DNA from: Chitinophagaceae bacterium
GTDB lineage: Bacteria; Bacteroidota; Bacteroidia; Chitinophagales; Chitinophagaceae
Direction of reading: 5' to 3'
DNA: 37,106 bases
NCBI GenBank assembly: GCA_947372235.1
Contig: CANBSW010000026.1
Span: forward strand, 1-37,106
In this document: piece after piece, positions 1 to 7,577 of the stretch
Numbering within the stretch: position 1 is the first letter of the stretch
How the letters are laid out: every line of letters starts with the position of its first letter
Notes under the pieces: generated by a model
Told to the model about the DNA's origin: nothing
Databases searched by the model: none
What the model saw: only the letters and a program-made list of their open reading frames with translations
Made by a program: the position numbers and the translations under genes

Positions 1-620
1 TGGAATTTGATGGTAGAAAAATTCTGTCAGACATTTATATCAAGTGTGAAACAGGAAAAATAACGGGGCTATTGGGTAGAAATGGGCAAGGTAAATCCTG
101 CCTGATGAAAATAATTTATGGGAGTTTGCCCTGCGAAAAATCTGTTCGCTTTAATAATATTGCACAATACGAGGCATTTAAACGAACAGACTTGCTGCTT
201 TATCTTCCTCAATTCAATTTTATTCCAAGAATCTTATCTCTCAAAAGAATTTTCAAAGATTTTGAATTGGACTTTTCATTATTTCAAAATCGGTTTCCTG
301 AATTTGCCAATAGATATAAAACATGTATTAAAGATCTGTCGGGTGGCGAGCAAAGATTGATTGAGTTATATGTGATCGCAAAATCCAGATCACAATTTGC
401 GATGCTTGATGAGCCCTTTACTCATTTAAATCCACTTCAAATAGAAAAAGTGCAACAGCTTCTTTTAGCGGAAAAAGAAAATAAAGGATTACTGATAACC
501 GACCATATGTTTAAACACATTACAGCTATCTGCGACAATTTATATGTACTAAGCAATGGAAAAACTTATCTGACAAAAAGTATATCAGAAATTGAAACAC
601 TTGGTTATGCAAGATTTTAA
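1..620 (+). CDS. ABC transporter ATP-binding protein, 5' truncated by window edge
   Basis: The reading frame is open from base 3, so the start lies outside the window; about 205 codons are visible. Visible landmarks in order are a Walker A GRNGQGKS (visible residues 25-32), a Q-loop LPQF, the signature LSGGEQR (about 112-118), a Walker B FAMLDEP (about 132-138), and an H-loop histidine in LLITDH (about 168). This is the full order of an ABC nucleotide-binding domain, which hydrolyses ATP at the inner face of the membrane to drive transport. The missing part is only the first strands. The permease partner and substrate are not visible; the gene is followed by a spacer and an unrelated toxin-antitoxin operon, so it probably ends its operon. 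A non-transport ABC ATPase cannot be excluded. Confidence 0.9.
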   Translation, partial: EFDGRKILSDIYIKCETGKITGLLGRNGQGKSCLMKIIYGSLPCEKSVRFNNIAQYEAFKRTDLLLYLPQFNFIPRILSLKRIFKDFELDFSLFQNRFPEFANRYKTCIKDLSGGEQRLIELYVIAKSRSQFAMLDEPFTHLNPLQIEKVQQLLLAEKENKGLLITDHMFKHITAICDNLYVLSNGKTYLTKSISEIETLGYARF

Positions 621-822
621 CAGCAGGTAACATAAGTGTTGTCAATAGTGTGGCTTGATAAATAAAACACGGCTTTCAGTTCGTATACATTTCGCTTTAT
701 CAAATAACCAGGCATCGGTTCCTGATGAAAAGATAAATTTCCTCCGATTGGCAATATCTGGCAGTTTTGCGCCATTTTCTAAGAATACCATCCCTCTCTA
801 ATTTCTAAAAAACAGTTTATAT

Positions 823-843
823 AGTTACCAATTTTTGGTAACT
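823..843. promoter_or_regulatory. Palindromic operator of the parDE operon
   Basis: A perfect inverted repeat with 9-base arms (AGTTACCAA and TTGGTAACT) and a TTT centre ends 20 bases before the parD start codon. ParD-type ribbon-helix-helix antitoxins normally bind such palindromes in their own promoter and repress the operon, with ParE as co-repressor. Binding here is inferred from position and symmetry. Confidence 0.6.
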
Positions 844-863
844 TCATAAAAAAATAAATATTT

Positions 864-1115
864 ATGGGACGAAACACCTCTATATCACTTGGCAACCATT
901 TTGAAGATTTTGTTGATGATAAAGTGTCTACAGGGCGGTTTAAAAATGCAAGTGAAGTAATACGTGCAGGCCTTCGTTTATTGGAAGAAGAAGAAAGCAA
1001 AATGGTAGCATTAAAAAAAGCTATTGAGGAAGGCATTGAAAGCGGATTGACTAAAAATTTTAATGCAAAAAAACACCTTGATAAACTAAAAGCCGCCAAG
1101 CAAAAAAATGGCTAA
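864..1115 (+). CDS. parD: ParD-family antitoxin
   Basis: This 83-residue protein has the ParD layout: an N-terminal ribbon-helix-helix DNA-binding part (RNTSISLGNHFEDFV, then VSTGRFKNASEVIRAGLRLL) and a charged C-terminal tail that in the family wraps and neutralises the ParE toxin. The motif ASEVIRAGLRLLEEEE is characteristic of the ParD/Arc-MetJ group. Length is normal for the family. It overlaps parE by eight bases, the usual coupling that gives antitoxin made first. The palindrome ending 20 bases upstream is its likely operator. The family assignment is strong; activity is inferred. Confidence 0.9.
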   Translation: MGRNTSISLGNHFEDFVDDKVSTGRFKNASEVIRAGLRLLEEEESKMVALKKAIEEGIESGLTKNFNAKKHLDKLKAAKQKNG

Positions 1116-1407
1116 TTATATTCTCACCAATAAAGCAGTTGAAGATTTATCAAAAATCTGGGACTATACAGTTGAAGTATGGTCAGAAACCCAGGCCGAC
1201 AAATATTATTATATGCTGCTTGATTGTTGTGAAGAATTAGCAGAAGAAAAATTGTCGGGCAAAAATTATTATGAAGTGAAAGCGGATCTTTTGGGTTTTA
1301 GAGCGGGCCAACATATCATATTTTACAGAAAATTAAAAGGCAATAAAGTTGAAATTGTCAGAATCCTTCACAGCAGAATGGATTTAAAAAATAGAACACA
1401 GGAATAA
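1108..1407 (+). CDS. parE: ParE/RelE-superfamily toxin
   Basis: The 99-residue protein matches the ParE fold: an N-terminal helical pair (LTNKAVEDLSKIWDYTVEVW), then the beta-sheet part with FRAGQHIIFYRKL and the C-terminal VEIVRILHSRMD, the hallmark ending of ParE toxins. Family members act in the cytoplasm, ParE by poisoning DNA gyrase and RelE relatives by mRNA cleavage; the RILHxRMD ending favours ParE. The start codon lies inside the 3' end of parD in another frame. The reading frame is intact with all conserved blocks, so the toxin is probably functional when freed from ParD. Confidence 0.9.
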   Translation: MANYILTNKAVEDLSKIWDYTVEVWSETQADKYYYMLLDCCEELAEEKLSGKNYYEVKADLLGFRAGQHIIFYRKLKGNKVEIVRILHSRMDLKNRTQE

Positions 1408-1539
1408 AAACCACCGCTAACAAATAGCTTTCCGCTTATCGGAGTAATCAGCAGTATTAAAAACACAAGCTTCAATAATTGGTAACCAAACATTGCAGAA
1501 CTTTAGATAGCAACGGCAATAAAATATTTCTGAACCGCA

Positions 1540-2037
1540 TCAAATCGTAACCTTCTTCAATGAAAGAATAAATTCACCTTCCGGCTGTGTTTGTTTGATG
1601 CGGAGTTTACCATCCATTATATCAACCTTCATTGTATTCTCTTTATTATCACTGTCTTTGGTGGTGATACTGGAATTTGATTCATCTACTATATAAGTGG
1701 CTTTTGATTTTTTCTCAACATCGGCGGTTAATTCTGTACCATCAACCAATATGGCAGTTCCATCAGCGTTGAATTGTAATGTCATTTTGGTTAACACACC
1801 CAATTGTTGTTTTACCATCGCAATCACAAGGTTCATTTGAGCCTCATCGCCGGATTGTGCTTTTAACTCCTGCCCCAAATTCAAAGAGTCTGTATCAATA
1901 TTATAATAAAACTTGCCCGCCATTTCTATGGCAGAGATGGCCCATTTACCAATGATATTACTTTTAGTAATTTTTGTTTGTGCATTGAGCGACAATGACA
2001 AAATCAAAAACAGGGTTACTATTTTTAGTTGTTTCAT
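1540..2037 (-). CDS. Secreted lipocalin-like protein
   Basis: The start is placed at the ATG at 2037, because this gives a clean signal peptide (MKQLKIVTLFLILSLSLNAQ, predicted cut after NA or AQ); an upstream in-frame start would bury it. The mature part of about 145 residues begins with IIGKWAIS, the G-x-W signature seen at the start of lipocalin-like beta-barrels. It continues with alternating strands (TLQFNADGTAIL, SSITTKDS, KLRIKQ), a pattern shared by the lipocalin-like domains common in Bacteroidota. It is probably periplasmic or outer-membrane associated and may bind a small hydrophobic ligand, but no ligand can be deduced. It lies downstream of the deoxyhypusine-synthase homologue on the same strand, separated by a palindromic repeat. 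Confidence 0.65.
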   Translation of the reverse strand: MKQLKIVTLFLILSLSLNAQTKITKSNIIGKWAISAIEMAGKFYYNIDTDSLNLGQELKAQSGDEAQMNLVIAMVKQQLGVLTKMTLQFNADGTAILVDGTELTADVEKKSKATYIVDESNSSITTKDSDNKENTMKVDIMDGKLRIKQTQPEGEFILSLKKVTI

Positions 2038-2085
2038 AAATATTGTTTTTACTGAATGATTGTATTTTGAAAGTACAAATAAAAT

Positions 2086-2133
2086 CGCCACAGATGCACA
2101 GATTTAATCATTTAAATCTGCGAATCTGCGGCG
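2086..2133. repeat. Palindromic repeat, CACAGATT word family
   Basis: Arms 2086-2107 and 2112-2133 are inverted copies with three mismatches over 22 bases and a 4-base loop. The left arm starts CGCCACAGAT and the right arm ends ATCTGCGGCG. It lies between two minus-strand genes. The CACAGAT word links it to the elements at 4511, 14424, 15359, 19712 and 34914. Confidence 0.8.
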
Positions 2134-2155
2134 AACAAAACCTGTTTTTATTTTC

Positions 2156-3130
2156 TTACCAACCCAAAATATAAGCAAAGATCAACGGCACCACAATAGT
2201 AGCATCGCTCTCTACAATGAACTTAGGGGTATGGATATCTAATTTACCCCAGGTAATTTTTTCATTGGGCACGGCACCGGAATAGGAACCGTATGAAGTG
2301 GTTGAATCACTGATCTGGCAAAAATAGCCCCAGAACGGCACATCATGCCATTCCAGATCCTGGTACATCATGGGCACCACGCAGATAGGAAAATCGCCGG
2401 CAATACCACCACCGATCTGAAAAAAGCCTACGCCTTTTCCTCCGCTATTATGCTTGTACCAGTCGGCCAGCCATACCATATACTCAATACCACTTTTCAT
2501 GGTACTGGCTTTCAGTTCGTTTTTGATGATATAAGATGCGAAAATATTACCCATGGTACTGTCTTCCCAACCCGGAACAACGATTGGAATATTCTTTTTA
2601 GCCGCAGCCAGCATCCAGCTGTCTTTGGGATCTATCTCATAATACTGTTCCAACACACCGCTCAGCAACATTTTGTACATATACTCATGCGGAAAATATC
2701 TTTCGCCCTTGGCATCTGCATCGGCCCATAATTTATGGATATGCTGCTGCAGGCGGCGGAAAGCTTCTTCCTCAGGTATGCAGGTATCGGTAACACGGTT
2801 GTAATGGTTCTCTAAGAGTTCCCACTCTTCCTGCGGACTCAAATCGCGGTAATTAGGGACGCGTTTGTAGTGGCTGTGGGCAACCAGGTTCATGATATCT
2901 TCTTCCAGGTTGGCGCCGGTACAGCTGATAATGGCCACTTTATCCTGACGGATCATTTCTGCAAGGCTGATGCCCAGTTCGGCGGTACTCATGGCACCGG
3001 CAAGGCTGATCAGCATTTTACCACCTTCTAACAGGTGGGTTTCATATCCTTTGGCGGCATCTACCAAAGCGGCCGCATTAAAATGGCGGTAATGGTGTTG
3101 AACAAACTGCGAAACAGGTCCTTTACTCAT
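2156..3130 (-). CDS. Deoxyhypusine synthase family protein
   Basis: The 324-residue protein is clearly of the deoxyhypusine synthase fold. Visible blocks are ISLAGAMSTAELG, the NAD-site-like ISCTGANLEEDI, FFQIGGGIAGDFPICVVP, and near the C-terminus SYSGAVPNEKITWGK. The lysine of WGK (about residue 296) is in the position of the eukaryotic enzyme's substrate-binding lysine. In eukaryotes this enzyme transfers the aminobutyl group of spermidine to eIF5A. Bacteria have no eIF5A, and some bacterial homologues are reported to make polyamines such as homospermidine, so a polyamine role is the best inference. The next minus-strand gene downstream is an unrelated secreted protein, and no other polyamine gene is nearby. 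Confidence 0.88.
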   Translation of the reverse strand: MSKGPVSQFVQHHYRHFNAAALVDAAKGYETHLLEGGKMLISLAGAMSTAELGISLAEMIRQDKVAIISCTGANLEEDIMNLVAHSHYKRVPNYRDLSPQEEWELLENHYNRVTDTCIPEEEAFRRLQQHIHKLWADADAKGERYFPHEYMYKMLLSGVLEQYYEIDPKDSWMLAAAKKNIPIVVPGWEDSTMGNIFASYIIKNELKASTMKSGIEYMVWLADWYKHNSGGKGVGFFQIGGGIAGDFPICVVPMMYQDLEWHDVPFWGYFCQISDSTTSYGSYSGAVPNEKITWGKLDIHTPKFIVESDATIVVPLIFAYILGW

Positions 3131-3230
3131 GATTCTTGATTTTGAAGGGCAAAAGTAATTTTTTTGAACGGTTTTCAGCCAGAACCCTGTTTCTGCAAAT
3201 ATTTATTTTCCCTTACCGGATTCTTACCGA

Positions 3231-3238
3231 TATTTTTG
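3231..3238 (+). promoter_or_regulatory. Bacteroidota-type -7 box (TATTTTTG)
   Basis: The octamer fits the TAnnTTTG consensus of Bacteroidota sigma-A promoters and ends 10 bases before the ATG at 3249. Transcription would then start almost at that codon, which makes the second in-frame ATG (3261) a realistic alternative start. No clear -33 TTG box is seen. Confidence 0.4.
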
Positions 3239-3248
3239 CTTCGCTGAT

Positions 3249-4484
3249 ATGACGACCCCCATGAAGTTTTTGTTTAAGAATATTTCCATCGGTAAATGGA
3301 CAATACCTGTTCCGGTGTTTCTCTGGTTTGCCTTAGCCATGATTGCTGCCATAGCAGAAATCAGCCGTGGGCATGCGGCTATTAACAACTACGATATTTT
3401 TGCCGGTGTATTTGAGCATACCATTGCACAAAAGAATTTATACATTCCCTATCCGGCAGAGTATGCAGATACCAATCATTATGGTCCTTTATTCAGTGTA
3501 TTGATTGCTCCATTCGCACTATTGCCTGATTATCTCGGTTGTTTTTTGTGGTGTGTAGCCAATGCCTGGGTTTTGTTTTATGCGATTCGTCAGTTATCAC
3601 TTACAGAAAATCAGCAGAATATCATCCTGCTGATAGGTTTGGTGGAAATGATGACAGCTATCCACAACGTTCAATTCAATCCCATGCTTACCGGGTGGAT
3701 ATTATTAAGTTATGTGCTGATTGAAAAAGAAAAAGATTTCTGGGCCGTATTTTTTATTGTAGCCGGATTTCTGGTTAAAATCTATGGCATTGCCGGGATT
3801 GCATTTTTCTGGTTCTCGAAAAATAAAGTAAAATTTATCTTCTCTTTTATTTTCTGGTTTGCGGTTTTGTTTTGTTTACCGATGATCATCTCATCACAGG
3901 CATTTATTATACAATCTTATAAAGACTGGCTGAACGCACTGGTAGAAAAAAATGCGCAGAACATTGATGCAGGCGACACCAATTTTATGCAGGACATTTC
4001 TGTAATGGGAATGATACGCCGCATATTTAACCATGATCATTTGAAAAATTACCTGGTAACAATTCCGGCAGCTGTTTTTTATGGGTTACCATTCTTGCGT
4101 ATCAGTCAATATAAACACAAGGCTTTTACTTTAAGCTATGCCTGCCTTGCCATGATAGGAGTGGTGATTTTCAGTTCTTCTGCCGAATCATCCACCTTTG
4201 TAATTGCGGTTACGGGTATCGCCATCTGGTATGTGATTCAGGATAAAACCCATGCAAAATTCAACAATAGCCTACTTGCTTTCGTTATCATATTCACCAG
4301 TTTATCGGCCACCGATCTTTTTCCGCCTTATGTAAGGGAGCATTTTATTCTTCCCTATTCACTAAAAGCACTGCCATGTTTTATAGTATGGTGCGTTCTT
4401 GTGTATCAATTGTTATTTACCAATTTTGACCGGGTTATTTCACCTGCTCAAAATGATTCGCTGTTGAGCCATCCGGGGAGGTAA
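3249..4484 (+). CDS. GT87-family (DUF2029) membrane glycosyltransferase
   Basis: The 411-residue protein is dominated by hydrophobic segments (roughly ten membrane helices). After the first helix it carries a GT-C-like loop NNYDIFAGVFEHTIAQKNLY followed by NHYGPLFSVLIAPFALLP. The Asp in this first periplasmic loop and the following YGP block are typical of GT87 (DUF2029) enzymes, which use polyprenyl-phosphate sugars to extend lipid-linked glycans outside the inner membrane. A GT2 enzyme of the dolichol-phosphate-mannose-synthase type follows on the same strand and could supply that lipid-linked donor (inference). The start could be 3249 or the ATG at 3261. A palindromic repeat separates it from the GT2 gene. 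Confidence 0.75.
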   Translation: MTTPMKFLFKNISIGKWTIPVPVFLWFALAMIAAIAEISRGHAAINNYDIFAGVFEHTIAQKNLYIPYPAEYADTNHYGPLFSVLIAPFALLPDYLGCFLWCVANAWVLFYAIRQLSLTENQQNIILLIGLVEMMTAIHNVQFNPMLTGWILLSYVLIEKEKDFWAVFFIVAGFLVKIYGIAGIAFFWFSKNKVKFIFSFIFWFAVLFCLPMIISSQAFIIQSYKDWLNALVEKNAQNIDAGDTNFMQDISVMGMIRRIFNHDHLKNYLVTIPAAVFYGLPFLRISQYKHKAFTLSYACLAMIGVVIFSSSAESSTFVIAVTGIAIWYVIQDKTHAKFNNSLLAFVIIFTSLSATDLFPPYVREHFILPYSLKALPCFIVWCVLVYQLLFTNFDRVISPAQNDSLLSHPGR

Positions 4485-4510
4485 AAGAGAGATACAAGTT
4501 TCATTTTTTT

Positions 4511-4557
4511 GCCACAGATTCACAAATTAGCACAGATTAAATCTGCGAATCTGTGGC
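4511..4557. repeat. Palindromic repeat, CACAGATT word family
   Basis: Outer arms GCCACAGATTC (4511-4521) and GAATCTGTGGC (4547-4557) pair perfectly. Further CACAAATT and CACAGATT words fill the left side and a degenerate inverted word the right. It lies between the GT87 and GT2 genes, 80 bases before the GT2 start. Confidence 0.8.
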
Positions 4558-4636
4558 TGACTTATTTTGGAAACAGCAAACAACCGAAATAATTGTATTT
4601 TGCCCTTCATTAAATCATTACCACGGCGGTTGCCTG

Positions 4637-5566
4637 ATGAAAAGAAAAATTTCCATAGTAATACCGGCTTGCAACGAGGAAGCAAATGTTGGCATCATAA
4701 CAGCTGCCATACAACAAACTTTTGCAAACCTGACAAACCCATACAGCATCACTTTTGTAGATGATGGCAGTACCGATGGCACGCTTACCGAGATCAAAAA
4801 ACTGGCTGCGGCGCACAACAATATTTTCTTTATTTCTCTGGCAAGAAATTTTGGTCACCAAAATGCATTAAAAGCCGGTTTGGATCTGGTAGATGGCGAT
4901 GCAGTGATCATGATGGATGGCGATATGCAGCACCCGCCCGATCTGATACCCGAAATGATTGAACAATGGGAAGCCGGTTATGATATTGTGTACACCATCC
5001 GCAAAGACCATAAAGAAATGCCTTTGATGAAACGTAAAACATCTAATATGTTTTATAACCTCATCAACAATTTATCAGATATAGAACTGGAACCCGGTAC
5101 GGCTGATTTCAGATTGCTTGATCATAAAGTGGTGGAAGTATTCCGGGCTTTTAAAGAAGCTGATCTGTTTATGCGTGGCCTGGTGAAATGGATGGGCTTT
5201 AGCCAGATAGGTATTGAATACGATCCTGCACAAAGAACTCGGGGAACATCTAAATATACCATGAAAAAAATGATCCGTTTTGCCTTGCAGGGCATTACCT
5301 CATTCAGTACAAGGCCATTGTATATTGCTGCTTATCTCGGTTTTATTTTTTCGCTTTTATCTCTTTTGTATGTACCCTATATTATCTGGAGCATTTATTT
5401 TGGACACGCTATTTCGGGTTGGGCTTCTATGATTGCAACCATTGCTTTTTTTGGAGGTTTACAACTGATGATCCTTGGAATTATCGGAATGTATATTGGT
5501 AAACTGTTTGTGCAAAGCAAGCAAAGACCCCATTATATTGTGAAAGAATCAAACCGCCTATCATGA
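4637..5566 (+). CDS. GT2 glycosyltransferase, DPM1/GtrB type
   Basis: The start is set at the ATG at 4637, because MKRKISIVIPACNEE is the usual GT2 beginning; an upstream start would add 28 unlike residues. A 309-residue protein results. The catalytic GT-A domain shows VDDGSTDG (Asp42-Asp43) and the metal-binding MMDGDMQHPPDL (Asp94, Asp96), then EPGTADFRLLD and a membrane-proximal RTRGTSKYTMKKM. Two membrane helices follow at about 232-290. This arrangement belongs to polyprenyl-phosphate glycosyltransferases, which load a sugar from a nucleotide sugar onto undecaprenyl phosphate. Its stop overlaps the next start by four bases (ATGA), so it is translationally coupled to the deacetylase. Together they suggest a modified lipid-linked sugar. 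Confidence 0.88.
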   Translation: MKRKISIVIPACNEEANVGIITAAIQQTFANLTNPYSITFVDDGSTDGTLTEIKKLAAAHNNIFFISLARNFGHQNALKAGLDLVDGDAVIMMDGDMQHPPDLIPEMIEQWEAGYDIVYTIRKDHKEMPLMKRKTSNMFYNLINNLSDIELEPGTADFRLLDHKVVEVFRAFKEADLFMRGLVKWMGFSQIGIEYDPAQRTRGTSKYTMKKMIRFALQGITSFSTRPLYIAAYLGFIFSLLSLLYVPYIIWSIYFGHAISGWASMIATIAFFGGLQLMILGIIGMYIGKLFVQSKQRPHYIVKESNRLS

Positions 5567-6354
5567 ACCGCCACATTCTGTTGAGTTTTGATGTGGAAGA
5601 ATTTGATATGCCGCTGGAATACAATTTCAATATCAGCGCAGAAGAACAAATGCAGGTTGGTAAAAAAGGATTGGATGCCATCAACCCCATACTTACTGAT
5701 CCATCTGTTAGCGCTACTTTATTTACTACCGCCAATTTTGCCATGCATTATCCGGATGCAATAAAGCAATTGGCAGCAAAGCACGAGATTGCCTCGCATA
5801 CCTTTTATCATTCAGCATTTATTGATGAACATCTCTTATCATCAAAGAACAAACTCGAGGAGATCAGCGGCAAACCCGTTACAGGCCTGCGTATGCCACG
5901 TATGCGTAAAGTGCTGATGGAAAAAGTGAAGAAAGCGGGCTATTTATATGATTCATCCATCAACCCCACTTACCTGCCCGGCCGCTATAATAATTTTCAT
6001 TTACCGAGAACCATGTACAGCGATGAGGGAATGATTCGTGTGCCTGCTTCTGTATCACCCATTATCCGAATTCCGCTTTTCTGGTTAAGTTTTAAAAACC
6101 TGCCATATCCTGTTTTTAAAATGCTGGCGCAGCAAACGATAAAGAAAGACGGGTATCTATGTTTGTATTTTCATCCGTGGGAATTTACTGAGATTGAAAA
6201 TTATGGGTTGCCCGGTTTTACCAAAAAATTAAACGGAGAACCCTTACTGGAAAGACTGCATTGGTTGATCAGCGATCTGAAAAAAGAAGGCGATTTTATT
6301 ACGATGGATCAATTTGTAAAAGAGGAAGCACCCGGTAAACAGGCGCTTCTCTGA
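5563..6354 (+). CDS. Polysaccharide deacetylase (NodB-homology) family protein
   Basis: The 263-residue protein has a NodB-type layout: SFDVEEFD near the N-terminus (Asp10 as putative base), HEIASHTFYH with two metal-ligand histidines (His79, His83), RMPRM, YDSSINPT, and LYFHPWEF near the C-terminus. The DVEEFD and FHPWE motifs resemble the deacetylases found in exopolysaccharide loci. No signal peptide or membrane helix is evident, so it should act in the cytoplasm, possibly on the sugar carried by the product of the coupled GT2 gene. The family removes N- or O-acetyl groups from sugars. The substrate is not known from sequence. Confidence 0.85.
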   Translation: MNRHILLSFDVEEFDMPLEYNFNISAEEQMQVGKKGLDAINPILTDPSVSATLFTTANFAMHYPDAIKQLAAKHEIASHTFYHSAFIDEHLLSSKNKLEEISGKPVTGLRMPRMRKVLMEKVKKAGYLYDSSINPTYLPGRYNNFHLPRTMYSDEGMIRVPASVSPIIRIPLFWLSFKNLPYPVFKMLAQQTIKKDGYLCLYFHPWEFTEIENYGLPGFTKKLNGEPLLERLHWLISDLKKEGDFITMDQFVKEEAPGKQALL

Positions 6355-6379
6355 TTTTACAACCTAACTCCAACTGTAA

Positions 6380-6820
6380 CTATTTTATCGCTCCTTTAAA
6401 TAAACTCACATCGCCATACAGTGATACTTTAAGGATCTGTTTATGATCAGCGTTTTCCAGCATTACATAATAATTTTTTTCTCCTTCCTGATCAAACTCA
6501 ATGGCATCGGTCACTTTAAACGCTGCATATTTTTTCTTGATGGTCTGGATCGCATTCAACGGTAATTTTTTCAGGTCTACATTGCGACTCATCCCCATCA
6601 TTTCACCATCTACTGAAAAGAAAGCTTCTACATTTTCATCAGCCAGTGTAAAGCTAACTTTCAGGTAATCGTCTTTTGTGGTCCAAACAGCATTGGTAGC
6701 CCCTTCAAACTGGACTTCAAAATTGTTTTTTACTTTAAAACCTACTTTGGTTTCATCCAGTGCAAAAGCACTGCTTCCGGCGGCTACCACTATGAGGGCA
6801 GCCAGTAATAATTTTTTCAT
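6380..6820 (-). CDS. Secreted PepSY-like small protein
   Basis: The 146-residue protein starts with a strong signal peptide (MKKLLLAALIVVAAGSSAFA, cut near Ala20). The mature domain has the pattern FEGATNAVWTTKDDYLKVSFT ... EAFFSVDGEMMG ... LPLNAIQTIKKKY. This resembles the PepSY-like/BLIP-like beta-sheet proteins common in the periplasm of Bacteroidota, in which a strand pair is followed by a helix carrying the LP-x-A motif. Such proteins are of unknown function. It is convergent with the deacetylase gene and preceded by a good TACATTTG promoter box. Confidence 0.6.
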   Translation of the reverse strand: MKKLLLAALIVVAAGSSAFALDETKVGFKVKNNFEVQFEGATNAVWTTKDDYLKVSFTLADENVEAFFSVDGEMMGMSRNVDLKKLPLNAIQTIKKKYAAFKVTDAIEFDQEGEKNYYVMLENADHKQILKVSLYGDVSLFKGAIK

Positions 6821-6877
6821 GGTGTAATTTTTTAAGTGTTGATTTTGATTTTTTTTGTCATTTTCTTATTGACAAAC

Positions 6878-6885
6878 CAAATGTA
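6878..6885 (-). promoter_or_regulatory. -7 box TACATTTG for the PepSY-like gene
   Basis: Read on the minus strand, TACATTTG exactly fits TAnnTTTG and lies 57 bases before the ATG at 6820, leaving a leader of about 50 bases. No convincing -33 box is seen. Confidence 0.45.
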
Positions 6886-7266
6886 GAAACCTCCAAAAAT
6901 TTATTTTTTTAATAATGACAGAAAACAGGGTTTTGTAATTGCGCAGTGATAAACGGTAAGCAACTCATCAATAAAATATTTTTCAACTCCTGTTAAATGC
7001 AATACAGTATTGATTTTTGAGTGATTTCTTAATAAAAACACAAAAGCCGTAATCAAGTGGTTAATTTTTAAAAACGGGTTTAACAATTCTTAAAAGGGGT
7101 TCACTAAGAGAAAGACAAGAGATAAAGAGGGGCACAAGGGCTAACGCTCAGTCCTCTTTTTCTCCTGTCTTGCGGCTATAATCCTTGTTATATTAATCGA
7201 AACATAGCACTTTAGGATATAGAAAGATTCGTATTAAATAAAAATAAATTTGGTTTATATAACAAG
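6886..7266. other. Gene-poor AT-rich spacer
   Basis: No convincing gene was found here. A 61-codon minus-strand frame (6901-7086) has no recognisable motif and low-complexity AT-rich codons. The stretch contains one inverted repeat (7112-7171) and otherwise only AT-rich sequence leading to the ArsR operator. Confidence 0.5.
7112..7171. repeat. Inverted repeat, GACAAGAGA word family
   Basis: Arms 7112-7130 (starting AAGACAAGAG) and 7153-7171 (ending CTCCTGTCTT) are inverted copies with two mismatches in 19 bases and a 22-base spacer. The same purine-rich words form the larger element at 18554-18641, so the two are related copies. Confidence 0.75.
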
Positions 7267-7288
7267 TATTTAGACATTTGTCTAAATA
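7267..7288. promoter_or_regulatory. ArsR-family operator palindrome
   Basis: A perfect palindrome with 10-base arms (TATTTAGACA and TGTCTAAATA) around a TT centre lies 18 bases before the regulator start. ArsR/SdpR-type repressors bind AT-rich symmetric sites of this size in their own promoter, so this is the probable autoregulatory operator of the regulator-SdpI operon. Confidence 0.65.
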
Positions 7289-7306
7289 TACAAATAACTA
7301 AATACC

Positions 7307-7573
7307 GTGAACGCCCTGTTTAAAGCTTTGAATGACCAAACCAGAAGAGAGATCCTGGAAATACTAAAAGAGGGAGACCTTACTGCGGGAGATATTGCCG
7401 ATAGGTTCAACATATCCAAACCCAGCATTTCTCACCACCTTGATCTGCTGAAACAGGCAGAACTGGTTTCTGCTGTAAAAGAAGGCCAATTCATTTATTA
7501 TTCGCTGAATACTACTGTTATGGATGAAATGCTGAAATGGTTTATCCAGTTTACTAAAACAAAAAAGAAATAA
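7307..7573 (+). CDS. ArsR-family transcriptional regulator (SdpR-like autorepressor)
   Basis: The 88-residue protein starts at a GTG and is a minimal winged helix. It begins LFKALNDQTRREILEIL, has the recognition region ADRFNISKPSISHHLDLLKQAELV, then the wing VKEGQFIYYSLN. The metal-binding cysteines of ArsR/SmtB sensors are absent, so it is not an obvious metal sensor. The SdpR branch has this compact form and pairs with SdpI, which is exactly what follows four bases downstream. In Bacillus, membrane SdpI recruits SdpR and relieves repression when the toxin is bound. A 22-base palindrome in the promoter supports autorepression. Confidence 0.88.
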   Translation: MNALFKALNDQTRREILEILKEGDLTAGDIADRFNISKPSISHHLDLLKQAELVSAVKEGQFIYYSLNTTVMDEMLKWFIQFTKTKKK

Positions 7574-7577
7574 TTGT

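Noticed and set aside
779..1099. 106-codon minus-strand frame opposite parD
   Set aside because: Shadow of the well-supported parD gene and its operator.
2345..2731. 128-codon plus-strand frame opposite the deoxyhypusine-synthase homologue
   Set aside because: It is antisense to a gene with strong family motifs and has no recognisable content of its own.
6901..7086. 61-codon minus-strand open frame in the spacer
   Set aside because: AT-rich, without a family motif or promoter, and in a region otherwise made of repeats and regulatory sequence.
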